Source: Gossypium raimondii (lineage: Eukaryota > Streptophyta > Magnoliopsida > Malvales > Malvaceae). From it: 64,000 bases of DNA. Made by a program: the position numbers and the translations under genes. Of the stretch, positions 44,869-55,939 are shown one piece after another; position 1 is the stretch's first letter; each line of letters starts with the position of its first letter. The stretch covers positions 41,325,733-41,389,732 of the forward strand of contig NC_068571.1 of NCBI RefSeq assembly GCF_025698545.1, given 5' to 3'. The notes beneath the pieces are model-generated. The model was not told the origin of the DNA. It did no database searches and was given only the letters and a program-made list of their open reading frames with translations.

Positions 44869-47364
44869 ATGGGTTGTAAGATAATTGAATTGCTCATCTG
44901 GGTTTCTTCAGTCTTATGTTTTCAATGCTTTGCTAGAGGGTTTACACCAGCAGACAACTACCTTATTGATTGTGGATCACTAGCTAATAGTACAGTGGGT
45001 GGTCGAGTTTTCATGGCTGATGACTTAGCCTCTAAACTCCTTTCTACACCACAACGTGTTGTTGGGAACACTTCGAAATCAATCATCTCTTCTGCCGTTT
45101 CACGGCTCTATCAAACAGCTAGAATCTTTACCGGTGTTTCTATGTATACATTTCCAGTCAGCCAACGGGGGAGACTCTGGATTCGCCTTTATTTCAATCC
45201 ATTTGTTTATGCTACTTACAATATGAGTTCGGCAAAGTTCGATGTTTCCACTGAAAACCATGTCCTTCTCAGCAGTTTCAGTGTTGGAGCTCATCTTGTC
45301 AAAGAATTCTCTGTTAATATCACCACCGATAGCCTTGCCATCATATTCACTCCTTCAGAGAATTCATTTGCTTTTATAAATGCCCTGGAAGTTGTTTCAG
45401 TTCCTGATCAGCTCATTCCAGACCACGTCCGTACTGTTAAATCATCAGTGGGATTCCAAGGCTTGATGTGGCAGGCACTGGAGACGGTTGCTAGGGTGAA
45501 TGTGGGGGGACCTATGGTGTCCTTCAAGAACGATACGCTTCATCGAACATGGGTGCCTGATCAGAGTTTCCTTATAGAAAAGAATCTTGCATCAACTGTA
45601 TCAAATACTAGAGCTGTCAAGTATGTTGATGGTGGATCAACACCAGAGATTGCTCCAGTTTCTGTTTATGGTAGCTGCACCAAGATGAACTCCTTAGGTG
45701 ACCCCAATAGCAACTTCAATGTGACCTGGGAATTCGATGTGGATCCCGGTTTTCAGCACCTAGTTAGGTTTCATTTTTGTGATATTGTCAGCACTTCTCT
45801 TAACCAGCTCTATTTCAATGTTTTCATCGACTCCTCAATGGTTGTGAGGGACCTTGATCTGAGTGCTTATTTGGGTAATGTTTTGGCTGCTGCATATTAT
45901 ATGGATTTTGTTACAGACTCAGCTACTATGAACAAGCTTCGAGTAAGCATCGGTCCATCAAATTTACGTGGTGTTTACCCTGATGCCATACTAAATGGGC
46001 TTGAAATCATGAAATTGAACAATTCTGATGGCAGCCTTACTGGCTTGGGAACTGCCAATACTTCTGGTTCAAGTTCAAAGAAGAAAGTTGGTGCCATAGT
46101 GGGTGCCAGTGTTGGGGTGGCTTTTGAACTGCTGTTGGCAGGACTTCTATTTATGTTTTGTAGAAAAAGAAGATGTGTGGCACACCAGAGGCAATCGAAG
46201 ATATGGATTCCTTTTTCAACTAATGGAGGAACTTCCCACACTATAGGGAGCAAATACTCCAAAGGAACAACTGCTAGTGTCAATTCGAATACTGGCTATC
46301 ACATTCCTTTTCTGGCTGTTCAAGAAGCCACCAATAATTTTGATGAAAGTTTGGTCATTGGGATTGGCGGTTTCGGTAAGGTATACAAGGGAGAACTGAA
46401 TGACGGTACAAAAGTTGCTGTTAAAAGGGGAAATCCCCGGTCCCAACAAGGACTTGCCGAGTTCCAGACTGAAATTGAGATGCTATCCCAGTTCCGTCAC
46501 CGCCATTTAGTTTCTTTAATTGGTTATTGTGATGAAAAGAATGAGATGATCTTGATTTATGAATATATGGAGAATGGTACACTCAAGAGTCATCTCTATG
46601 GTTCGGGCCATCCAAGTTTAAGTTGGAAACAAAGGCTTGAAATATGCATTGGAGCAGCTAGAGGACTCCATTACCTTCACACAGGCTATGCGAAAGCAGT
46701 TATTCATCGTGATGTGAAGTCCGCGAATATCTTACTTGATGAGAATCTCATGGCCAAGGTTGCGGATTTCGGGCTGTCAAAGACAGGACCTGAAATCGAT
46801 CAGACCCATGTCAGTACAGCCGTGAAAGGAAGTTTTGGATACCTGGATCCAGAATATTTCAGAAGGCAACAACTGACAGAAAAATCTGATGTATATTCAT
46901 TTGGAGTGGTTTTGTTTGAAGTTCTTTGTGCAAGACCAGTAATAGATCCTACTCTTCCAAGGGAAATGGTAAATCTAGCTGAATGGGCAATGAAATGGCA
47001 GAAAAGAGGACAGTTGGTGCAAATAATTGATTCTAATCTCAAAGGAAAGATCAGGTCTGATTCTCTTAGGAAGTTTGGAGAAACTGCTGAGAAATGCTTA
47101 GCTGATTCCGGTGTCGACAGGCCTTCCATGGGGGATGTTTTATGGAATCTGGAGTATGCTCTTCAACTTCAGGAGGCTGTTCAAGGCGATCCTGAAGAGA
47201 ACAGTACGAACATGATCGGTGAACTTTCTCCACAAATTAACAATTTCAGTCAGCTTGATCCAACAGTTTCTTCTGCACAGTTTGTGTTGTCGAGTGTGGA
47301 TGACCTCTCAGGTGCTTCAATGAGTAAAGTGTTCTCACAGCTGGTGAAGTCTGAAGGCAGGTGA
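44869..47364 (+). CDS. HERK1: CrRLK1L malectin-like receptor kinase, HERKULES1 ortholog
   Basis: Plasma-membrane receptor kinase of the FERONIA/THESEUS/HERKULES group, which senses cell-wall state and RALF peptides and promotes cell elongation with brassinosteroid signalling. The single exon encodes 831 residues; Arabidopsis HERK1 is about the same length. A signal peptide covers about residues 1-24. A malectin-like ectodomain (about 26-375) starts GFTPADNYLIDCGS and has several N-glycosylation sites. The transmembrane helix is about 407-430, followed by basic CRKRR. The kinase domain has GIGGFG 498-503, Lys519 in VAVKRG, HRD 613-615 (RD type), DFG 633-635 and PEYF in the activation segment. 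The C-terminal tail ends SKVFSQLVKSEGR, matching HERK1 rather than THE1 or FER. The ATG at 44869 directly precedes the signal peptide. No introns, stops or missing catalytic residues are seen, so it looks functional. HERK1 and its close paralog HERK2 could be confused. Confidence 0.95.
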   Translation: MGCKIIELLIWVSSVLCFQCFARGFTPADNYLIDCGSLANSTVGGRVFMADDLASKLLSTPQRVVGNTSKSIISSAVSRLYQTARIFTGVSMYTFPVSQRGRLWIRLYFNPFVYATYNMSSAKFDVSTENHVLLSSFSVGAHLVKEFSVNITTDSLAIIFTPSENSFAFINALEVVSVPDQLIPDHVRTVKSSVGFQGLMWQALETVARVNVGGPMVSFKNDTLHRTWVPDQSFLIEKNLASTVSNTRAVKYVDGGSTPEIAPVSVYGSCTKMNSLGDPNSNFNVTWEFDVDPGFQHLVRFHFCDIVSTSLNQLYFNVFIDSSMVVRDLDLSAYLGNVLAAAYYMDFVTDSATMNKLRVSIGPSNLRGVYPDAILNGLEIMKLNNSDGSLTGLGTANTSGSSSKKKVGAIVGASVGVAFELLLAGLLFMFCRKRRCVAHQRQSKIWIPFSTNGGTSHTIGSKYSKGTTASVNSNTGYHIPFLAVQEATNNFDESLVIGIGGFGKVYKGELNDGTKVAVKRGNPRSQQGLAEFQTEIEMLSQFRHRHLVSLIGYCDEKNEMILIYEYMENGTLKSHLYGSGHPSLSWKQRLEICIGAARGLHYLHTGYAKAVIHRDVKSANILLDENLMAKVADFGLSKTGPEIDQTHVSTAVKGSFGYLDPEYFRRQQLTEKSDVYSFGVVLFEVLCARPVIDPTLPREMVNLAEWAMKWQKRGQLVQIIDSNLKGKIRSDSLRKFGETAEKCLADSGVDRPSMGDVLWNLEYALQLQEAVQGDPEENSTNMIGELSPQINNFSQLDPTVSSAQFVLSSVDDLSGASMSKVFSQLVKSEGR

Positions 47365-47612
47365 ATTATATGTTATGGAGCAAAGATTACATGATTTTCT
47401 CCGATCCACCAAAGCTCGGTGGAACGTGTATTTTGTGAGCTCTTCCATGTACAGCAGGGTTGGGGATATGTAGTGAGCTTTAAGAATGTTCTCGTTGCTT
47501 GTTTGTTTCGGATTTGCTATTAGGTGCATATCTTACTTTAATCGGTCGACAGTGATTGGTCGTTTTCTTGTTCTTATTCCATTCCCCACAGTTCTGGTAT
47601 AATTTATTACTT
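47365..47612 (+). other. Probable 3' untranslated region of the receptor kinase gene
   Basis: Less AT-rich than the flanks, with TGTA/TTTGT words and a TATAATTTATTA stretch near 47598 that could serve as poly(A) signalling. No coding function was seen. Confidence 0.4.
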
Positions 47613-48560
47613 TTATCTATCTGCATCAACATGAACACGAGATAGAACTGTTCTTCCTGGTTGATGGCCTGTTAAAAGATAATGCATGATTTTAGCTTGG
47701 AGCATCCTATGTTTTGTCCTTCCAGCATTGATGTAAATCAGCGAGTGAATCATGAGTCCATGCTTCATTTGTTTATGAATCTCTATCACCCTTGAATTTC
47801 TCATATTGGAAGAGATTATAATCATAAAAAGCACTCAAAACATTATTAGAGCAAAATAAAAGTCTGTTGGCAATAAACGGGCCAGTTAGTATATTTGCTA
47901 TAACCATCACTTGAGAATAATTAATTCCTCTAAGCACTCTTTAATCCATTACCAATTAGAGAACAGGCTACAGTAGCATCATCAACAAGAAATGATGGGG
48001 GAGCATGAATGCACATGCATGCACCAATTTGTCTTAAATTTTTGTGGATCCAGCCCAATCTTGGGACTAGAATAGGCTGGAAACGAGCAATTTCATGATG
48101 AAAGCCTGCTTGAAACAAGACTAGTTTCAAAGCTTCTACAGGTACCTTGTAGGTAACTCCGACTGGAATATTTGAAGAATCATATTCACATTCATATTCG
48201 AATATCTTGAACCATAGCATACAAGGTAACCACCTCACTTGTAGATAAAAGATTCATCAAAGGGTCAATGGCAACATATTTATTGCTTACCAAATATTTC
48301 TTATAAAATCGAAAAGAAGTATCCATGAACATTCCAGGAGTCTCAAGACAAATCAGCAATGTTAATTATGTTTTCCATTGACAAAATTAAGGAAAACAAA
48401 AACACCACTACTATAATGATGTTCATGATCAGACAGCAAATGAGTTGGCACCTAAGTAAATATTTGATAATATCAGACACTTCCTTTCTCCTCTGTTCCA
48501 GAAGAAACATGGTGTTATTAGTGATGTAAATATTGCATAGCGTCCTTTTCTTTTTGCAGT
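47613..48560 (-). pseudogene. Relic of an unidentified spliced gene
   Basis: On the minus strand, about 48345-48195 reads ETPGMFMDTSFRFYKKYLVS, then NKYVAIDPLMNLLSTSEVVT, then LYAMVQDIRI. After a frame change it continues NIPVGVTYKVPVEALKLVLF, then QAGFHHEIARFQPILVPRLG (48170-48040). The composition is strongly protein-like, and there are candidate donors (GTAAGC near 48290) and acceptors. A degraded stretch at 47790-47640 may belong to it. I do not recognise the family. It is interrupted by shifts and stops, so it is a pseudogene or a captured fragment. Confidence 0.45.
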
Positions 48561-48599
48561 TCATTATTTTCTTATTTTAAAAGGTTTAGAGACTCAGAT

Positions 48600-50290
48600 T
48601 TCAGAACATTGTACCACAAACAGTTTACCTACTATCCCATTATTATCACCATAAGAAATTGCAATTATGTCAACGTCATCATAGTAAATATTTTGTTTTT
48701 CCAGAATCATCATAGTGGTTACTGGCATTTATTTCTGTTGTATGTCCCACAAGAGTGAGAGTGACAAAATGTAAAATAAAAGGAAGGCTAAACACTCGGG
48801 TAATCCAAGGAGAATTATTGGTAAGTGATAACTAATCTATTATTTATGCATTTAATTAGATTATTATATACCAATTGTTTACCTACTTTAGTCTTACAAC
48901 TCTTCACATTAAACACTAATCCTATTAAGGTTCAAAAGATGTGTATATTGAAATTTTATATATTTAAAACATCATATTTTAAATATATATATTGAACATA
49001 AATATGGAATGAAATGAAAATTAGATTGGCTAACTGATTACTATAACAACCCAAATTTATGATTTAGTATATTCCAAATAACTAGTACAAAATAAAGAGG
49101 ATTAAGAAAATATAAAATTCCATGGTCGATTAATCCAAGAAAACTTGCATTGTAAGTTACATTCTCTCTTTTGATCTGTTTTACACTAAAAATACATTAT
49201 CTTTTTCATGATTGCTTATACTATGATTGAGTCTCAAATTCCTCTTTTTGCTTCTTTTCTTTTGGATTACTTCTTCTGCTCATAATATTTCTCAACTGGT
49301 GCTGACCTTTTCTTCCCCATCCCTTTCAAGACATGAAAGAGTCAATAGAAAATATAAATATATATATTTGATACATTATTCGTGTATAAATTTATTATAA
49401 ATACACGATTCACTGAAAATATATAAATTTATCTACCGTAATAAATACCAATTCTGTAAAACATTAAAACATTAAGAGTTAAAAGTGTTTGAGCATTCAG
49501 CCGGCCCCAATTTTCACACCCACCTCCACCATCACTATAGCCACCATGCCACCATCATCATTTCTATATACTATGTCACAAATTTGCTTTACTCTTTAAG
49601 AATTAGTAATTGTGATTTTCTTTGACTTTAGACTAAAGACTTTTAGTCTTAAGTAATCTGATTCCATGTCATAGTTCATGGACCAACAAGGCTTATATAT
49701 TCTTAATTTTTGTTGTTATATACATGAATGACTTGGAACCCATAAATTTTAATTAATAAATAATAACCCATATATATATTTTTTACAAAAATTCGAATAC
49801 GTAGTTAATTTCTCCTGTAGACTTTGATTTCTATAAAGAATGTTGTAGCAGCCCTTGAATCATAATTCCTAGGTGACTCAACCTGGCAAGGCCTGTTCAC
49901 TTGATCATAAGAAAATACAATACTTGGATTTGAAGTTGAATGTTGGATATGAATATATGCATTATACATATAACTTTGAATAGCTGAAAGATTTTACAAG
50001 ACGGATGTATTTTACACATGATACTGATCATCATCAACCAAATACATTTGCTTAAATTTAAAACCATTTCCTGATGATGCTTTTCGCACTTTAACCATTA
50101 ACATATCATGATATCAGCAAAAGCCATTAACAAAGAAAAATAACATAGATAGGAAGAACAAAAAAGGCATCAAATAAATAACAACTTAATACTATTAGAA
50201 AGTTATTTAAAAACTGAAAAAAAAAAAAAAGAACAAAGAAAAGGAGGAAGCACTGAAAGCCGAAATTGATAAAAAAAAAGGAAAAAGAAA
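48600..50290. other. AT-rich intergenic DNA, no gene seen
   Basis: No credible ORF. Palindromic ACTTTAGACTAAAGACTTTTAG at about 49622-49645 is a small hairpin. The stretch ends in the 3' flank of the small gene on the minus strand. Confidence 0.5.
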
Positions 50291-50293
50291 TGT

Positions 50294-50749
50294 TCAATCT
50301 CCATGATGATCAGCCACATCAACCTTGGATGTGCAGGCCAACAGCCTCCGAAACATCGCCAAAAGGGCGGCACAAGAGACCTCTTTGGCCCTTCTGAGAG
50401 CCGTACACTTCTTTGTGGCCACAGTTTCGGACTTGTTTTTTCTTCTAGGACTGATCTTTCCGGCCTTTTCCTTCTTATTAACTGATGATCTGCCAAAACA
50501 TTTTGTGTTTTCAGTCTCGGTTTGGTTGTTCCTATGAAACGTGTAGCTCCTCAGGTATATTTGCCTGCATGAAATGCTATCAACAACCGTGGGGTGTGCA
50601 CGACCTCCATTACTGCGCCAGTCAGAGCTCAGTGACCTTACAAACTCAGCATCAGATTCCGGCCACTTATAGAGGTTCACGTAGGTTGGCCTGACTGGGA
50701 GAGGGACCCTGGTGTCATTGATGCAGTTTGAGATACAGGTTTTAGCCAT
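50294..50749 (-). CDS. Small basic plant protein of unknown function, 151 residues
   Basis: The single-exon frame starts at the ATG at 50749 (MAKTCISNCINDTRVP) and stops at 50294. Visible features: an N-terminal RPTYVNLYKWPESDAEFVRS segment (about 20-39); a central SISCRQIYLRSYTFHR motif (about 58-73), which I associate with a plant-specific family of short uncharacterised proteins; a Lys/Arg-rich stretch (about 91-121) that could act as a nuclear localisation signal; and a C-terminal amphipathic ALLAMFRRLLACTSK. There is no signal peptide or membrane helix. A good TATA box and a pyrimidine-rich initiator lie upstream in the right spacing. Other frames across this stretch are shorter and less protein-like. 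It stands alone, with intergenic DNA on both sides. I do not know its function. Confidence 0.72.
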   Translation of the reverse strand: MAKTCISNCINDTRVPLPVRPTYVNLYKWPESDAEFVRSLSSDWRSNGGRAHPTVVDSISCRQIYLRSYTFHRNNQTETENTKCFGRSSVNKKEKAGKISPRRKNKSETVATKKCTALRRAKEVSCAALLAMFRRLLACTSKVDVADHHGD

Positions 50750-50887
50750 TGGGTTTAGGCTGTCAGGATTCAGCTAGCTTCCTTCCTTTCTTCAGGTTTA
50801 TAGAAAGAGTTGAAAGACTAGTTAAAATGAAAGATAATGGAGATATATTGAGAGATAGAGATACAAGGGAGAAGCTTTCCTAGAGGG

Positions 50888-50896
50888 GGTTTATAG
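50888..50896 (-). promoter_or_regulatory. TATA box of the small gene
   Basis: Minus strand CTATAAACC, about 140 bp upstream of the start codon. It is followed by CTTCTCCCTTGTATCTCTAT, a typical plant Y-patch/initiator region, which puts transcription start near 50860. Confidence 0.6.
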
Positions 50897-51039
50897 TTAT
50901 GCAGTGGTTTCTTTTATGTGAAAAATGTAATGATTCGACATCATTTGCTGAGTGTATGCATGAAGAAAACGATTTGTTATTTTGGGTCCATGTATTTATT
51001 AATAAACCAAGTAGTTCTCTTTCTAAGCTAGTTTCATTT

Positions 51040-51352
51040 GATTGTTCTATGTTAGTTATCTAATATTAAATACGATATTTGATGTTTGTTTCTACAATAT
51101 TTTGAAATTTCGAAGACTTTACGAGCCTATTAAGTTAGAGTTTGAGTGATTTTGATTTGATATTTATTTTTTACAATTGATTTTAATAATGTTAATATAT
51201 AGGAGTGAGGTTATAACATGGTGAGTGAATTGTGCTTAAATCACATCTTGTAGTGTTGATTCATAGTGGAATACTCTATTGGTAAAGCCTTGCAGACATA
51301 GGAAATGGTTTTGAACTGCTTAACTAGTTCTTATGTGCATTATTTTTACTTT
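51040..51352 (+). mobile_element. Copia 5' LTR, left part (split by a MULE)
   Basis: Words such as AGTGAGGTTATAACATGGTG, TCTTGTAGTGTTGATTCATA and AAGCCTTGCAGACATAGG are typical of a Copia LTR U3/R region. The sequence stops at the MULE target site and resumes at 56078, reaching an LTR end and a Met-type primer-binding site. The left boundary is uncertain. Confidence 0.6.
51343..51352. repeat. Left 10-bp target-site duplication of the second MULE
   Basis: TTTTTACTTT, identical to 56068-56077. Confidence 0.85.
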
Positions 51353-52009
51353 GGGTAAATTACACCAACAGTCACCCAACTATGGGGTAGCTGACAAAAT
51401 AGTCACCTAGGTTTCATTTCAGTCACTCAACTTTCGAAAGTTACAAAACAGTCACTAACGTAATAAAAAAGTGACAAAATAGTCACTGATTAACAGTTTC
51501 CATTAGTGTGTTAACGGGACCGTTGATGTGGCAAGTTAACCAGCTGATGGGTCTTGGTTTGGGGCAGGTTTAAGGAAAAAAATTGAAGGGTTATGGGTTT
51601 TAGGGTAAAAAATTAGAAACAGATTCTGATTAAGGGGATTTGGGAAAAAAAAAATAAAATCGATTTGGGAAAATTTTTATTGTGATTTGGGTTGGTTTGG
51701 GTTTGAAACTGATTCGGGAATCTATTAAGAAGGTTGGTTTAGGGTTAGAAATCGATTCAATAATCGATTAACAGGGTATAAGGTGAAAAAACGATTGGTC
51801 TTTTTTTGTTTGGGGAGAAAAGAAGACGAAACCAGAAACTATTCAATGTTTTTGATTCTTTACGATAATGGTCAATAGAAGAGTGGTCAATAGAAAAGAA
51901 GCTACCAATTTTGTTACATCCACTTTAACGGGTAAGTTGTTGCATTTAGTTTTTTATTTTTTGGATTTAGGGTTATTTCAATTTAGGGTTATTTTGGGTT
52001 ATTTCGATT

Positions 52010-52145
52010 TCAATTTTGATTTTGATTTTGATTCTGAAACACTCACTGGTTCTAATTTTGATTTTGATTTCAATTTTGATTTCAATTTTGATTTCGATTT
52101 CGATTCCAATTTCGATTTTGATTTCAATTTCGATTTCAATTTAGG
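52010..52145. repeat. Imperfect GATTTTGATTTC/AATTTTGATTTT microsatellite
   Basis: A hexamer-like array (GATTTT, GATTTC, AATTTT, AATTTC) of about 135 bp. One frame translates as a Phe-Asp/Phe-Asn run, which is a by-product of the array and not evidence of a protein. Confidence 0.8.
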
Positions 52146-52344
52146 GTTATCTCAATTTTGGTTTTATTTGTTATTAATGTGCATGACAGATTAGGGTTTG
52201 GTTATTGAAGTGAATGACATATAATGTGTATTGTATGCCATGTGCATGATGTTTATTGTTTGTATCTACCATTGTTTGTATCCAAACTGCTATATTGTAT
52301 GTGGCAATATCAAATTTTTTATTTACCTTCTATATTGTACTGGT

Positions 52345-52485
52345 TATTGTTTGTTATTGTCTGCCATGTGCATGACAAAAATGGTTGTGTTTGTATTAAA
52401 TTATTTTTCTATTGGTTATTGTCTGCCATGTGTATGACAGAAATGGTTGTGTTTGTATTAAATTATTTTGTATTGGTTATTTATG
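52345..52485. repeat. Tandem duplication of about 64 bp upstream of the transposase
   Basis: Two copies of TTATTGTCTGCCATGTG(C/T)A, then TGACA(A/G)AAATGGTTGTGTTT and GTATTAAATTATTTT. A diverged third copy precedes them near 52200-52290 (GTATGCCATGTGCATGA). Confidence 0.7.
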
Positions 52486-53629
52486 TTGCATAGTCTCACT
52501 AACCAAATGTAGGAAGGCTAAACTTAGGGAATTGGAATTAATTGAAGGAGCTCATAAGGCTCAATATGAGAAGATTTATGAGTATTTGTTGGAGGTTAGG
52601 ACCCAAAATGAGGGAACAACAACAATCTATTATCTAGATAACATGTTGTTTCAAAGGATGTATGTCTATCTACAGGCATGCAAAGATGGCTATAGGGCTG
52701 GTTATAGGAGGATAGTAGGTTTAGATGAATGTTTCTTGAAGGGCTACTATGGTGGCTACTTGCTTGCAGTTGTTAGGATAGATGAAAATAATGGCATCTA
52801 TCCTCTTGCATATGCTGCTGTCGAAAGTGAAAACCAAGCATCATGGCTTTGGTTCTTGGATTTGCTTGCAATAGACTTGGAAATTGTGAGCTCGTACCAG
52901 ATATCTTTTATGTCTGACAAACAAAAGGTAAAACTTTATTTATTTTTTATGTTATTTTTATTTAGGGTTTAGGGTTTGTCAAAGAATTAAACTTATTTGT
53001 TCTAATTGCAGGGACTTTTAGAAGCAATATGTATGTTGTTTCCTAATGCAGAAACAAGACACTGTGTTAGACACCTACATGCCAATTTTAAGAAGGCTGG
53101 TTTTCGAACAAAGGAATTGAAAGGTTTTCTTTGGAAAGCTTTCAGAGCAAGTACTACAAGGGATTTTAAGGATGCCATGGATGAACTGAAGAAAACCAAT
53201 CAGCATGCTTATGATTGGTTGAAGGAAAAGAACCCTACTCACTGGTCAATGTCTCACTTCTCAATTAGGAGCCATTCTGACTTGTTGGTGAATAATCTTT
53301 TTGAATCCTTTAACAAGGTAAACCCTTATGTTTTATGTTTCTTACTAATCATTAGCAATTCACTAATTCTTTATGTTGTTTACTGGTAGATGATATTAGA
53401 AGTAAGAGGGAAACCTATTCTGACCATGATGGAAACAATAAGGACCAAGATTATGTTGCTTACTGTCAAGAAGAAAGAAGAAGCTGACAAATGGAAAGGA
53501 ATGTTGTGTCCAAAGATCAAGAAAAAGCTGGATGTAAATATAAAAGATTCATTGAGGTAAAGTTACCATTTTTAATCTTTCAATGCCTTTATTTTGACTT
53601 CATGTTGCTGGTCTCATGTTGTTTTAGTG

Positions 53630-53990
53630 AGTGTTTTTAATATGCAAGTAGTGACTATTTTTTAATATACATGTTGTTGACTATTTTTTAATATGCATGC
53701 AGTGATTGTTGGTGTGTATGACTATTTTTTAATATACATGCTGTTGACTATTTTTTAATATGCATGCAGTGAGTATATTTTAATAATATGAATGTTGTGA
53801 TTGTTGGTGTGCATGACTGTTTTTTTAATATACATGTTGTTGACTATTTTTTAATATGCATGTAATGAGTATTTTTTAATAATATGCATGTAGTGATTGT
53901 TTTTTAGGTGTGTGTGTGTGTATCATTGTTGGTGGGGTTGCTCACAATGTTTTTTTAGTGATTGTTTTTTAACCAAGCATGATGACTGTT
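53630..53990. repeat. Tandem repeat within a transposase intron
   Basis: Irregular units of GTTGACTATTTTTTAATATG and CATGCAGTGA(T/G)T, about 35 to 60 bp, about eight copies. They fill most of the intron between 53557 and 53996. A short GT run follows at about 53910. Confidence 0.75.
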
Positions 53991-54559
53991 TTTTAGGTGT
54001 GTTCCATCACATGCTGGTGGGGACAAGTATCAGGTTGAATATGGTCCAGGCAGCCAGCATGTGGTGGCTTAGTTGAGAATTCCTACTTCTGTAGGAATTG
54101 AGATCTCACTGGCATCCCTTGCATGCATGCATTGGTTGCCATTCATCTAAAAGATGAGTTCCCAAAGACCTATGTACAAACCTGGTACACCAAGCAAACC
54201 CAACTTCAAATTAATTCCAACTTTATAAGGCCAGTAAGGGGTCCTAAACAATGGGTCTCTTTGTCAAACATGCTACCAATATTGTCTCCTACACTAAGAA
54301 GGCCACCTGGCAAACCTACTAAGGTGAGAAGGAAAGAACCTGATGAACCACAAACACTAAGAAGGGCGGACATGAGGTGCAGTAAATACAAAAGAATAGG
54401 CCACAATATGATGAGTTGCAAAAAGGAAGTTGGCCAAAACATTCCAGTAAGTCATTTTCCTTAAGTTATATTACTTTTGTTTATGAATTTGTTTGACAAA
54501 TTTCACTTGTTTCTGTAGGTCAAAAGACATAAAGTTGGTGTTCACAACCAAGTGGTTGC

Positions 54560-54670
54560 CCCAACTCAGCAACAGGCTACCCCAAATCAGTAAGAGAGTA
54601 CCACAACTCAATAGGTTACCCCAACTCAATTACAAATTGCCCCAACTCATCAACAAGCTGCCCCAACTCA
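54560..54670 (+). repeat. Gln/Pro-coding minisatellite at the transposase C-terminus
   Basis: Units of about 24 bp (CCCCAACTCA followed by variable bases and an AA(C/A)AGGCT-like word) repeat five or six times. In the transposase frame they encode APTQQQAT-like repeats, now broken by TAA codons. Confidence 0.65.
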
Positions 54671-55939
54671 CCATAAAGATGCTGCCCTAAGAGAAAAGCT
54701 CCCATTCAAGAGAAAACCAACCACTGTTAGATGGATGCCTCCTACTCAAGTGTCATCCATGACAGACCAATGATGATATTGTGAACAATCCTTATTTTGT
54801 TAACCTTTTGAAATTGTGTAAATTTGCCTGCTACTAATTTATTAACTTAGGTAGATAAATTTTTGTAAATTTTCCTATGATTGCTACTGTTGAAAAACTT
54901 AGGCATATAGTCACTGAATTTTTTTAAAAAATTTGCCTACAATTCACATATGTTCAATTGTGTTGAATTGTAGGAAAATTTGGCAATATTTTTCCCCTCA
55001 TTCCTTTTGTAAATAGTTTGACGTTTTGGCCTTAATATATGAGCATTGATCCATGCAATTTGTGTTATCTCTTCTAACATATGAGTATTGAAAAAACAAA
55101 TGTGTGAGAATTGAGAAATACAAATTTTTTATCTGTTATCTTTTCCGATATATGAATATTAAGAAATACAAATGAACTAAAGATTAAACATTCTTTCAAG
55201 TCTATCAACTTCGAAATGAAATCAAATATTACAAAACAACTTTCTAACTGTTGTAAGCAACAAAAATATTACAAAACAATTTGTAATCAACAACTACATA
55301 TTATATCCCATTTTAAGTCTTTCAAGTTTGTAAACAACAACATAAGTTGGTTAGCCATGTATACCAGTAGCCATGTATAACAACATAAGCAACAATATAC
55401 CAACAGCTATGAATAACAACATAAGCAACAATATACCAGCAACAATATTACAAAACATAAGTTGGTTTTCAATGCTAACAGTAACAACATAAACTGATTT
55501 AAGGTTTTAAAAACAACAACATAGTTACAAATACAAGCACCAAAGACCAGGTTTTTCTCTTCCTCCTCATTGCATCTTCCAATGTCTTCACTTTTTTAAG
55601 AAGACCCAACAATACAATTCATGAGCAGGGCATTAATGGTGGATCAAACCAAGTGAAAAACTGACATGGTTTTCAAAATCCACTGCCAAATTTCTTACAC
55701 CCAAAAAACCTCCTACCTGGGTTGTCATTAGACCAAGATGTGTTTAACTTGGCTGGGTTTCCACCATAGCACACCGAAATCATTTTAGGCATCTCTATTT
55801 TTCCTTTTCTCATTCTTCTTCTTCTTCTTTTTTCTCTAACCCTAAAATGGTGTTGGTAGGGCTGTTAAATTGAGAGTAACCAGCCAGTTGAAGGTTTTTT
55901 TTTGACACCAAGGACGTCGTCGTCTACCATGTCACTTTG

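Larger units (their letters stand above)
52497..54773 (+). pseudogene. MURA-type MULE transposase, N-terminally truncated and interrupted
   Basis: Exons inferred from splice sites: to 52927, 53012-53317, 53390-53556, 53997-54446 and 54519-54773. The first exon holds the first catalytic Asp (RRIVGLDECFLKGYYGGYLL) and the second Asp (ISFMSDKQK). The next has HCVRHLHANFKKAG and ends VNNLFESFNK. The following exon starts MILEVRGKPILTMME. The fourth holds the SWIM region, where one frame reads DLTGIPCMHA but with TGA in place of the usual Trp, a lost Cys and a frameshift. The CCHC knuckle reads CSKYKRIGHNMMSC, with Tyr at the second Cys. The last exon encodes a Gln/Pro/Thr-rich repeat with stops and ends TVRWMPPTQ. 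The N-terminal MuDR region is missing upstream. It is non-functional. Confidence 0.88.

Noticed and set aside
50203..50537. Other open frames overlapping the small gene, on both strands
   Set aside because: They overlap the better-supported 151-residue minus-strand frame, which alone has an upstream TATA box and a plausible motif.
51868..52194. 108-residue open frame rich in Phe-Asp and Phe-Asn
   Set aside because: It is the translation of a GATTTT/AATTTC microsatellite with no protein features beyond the repeat.
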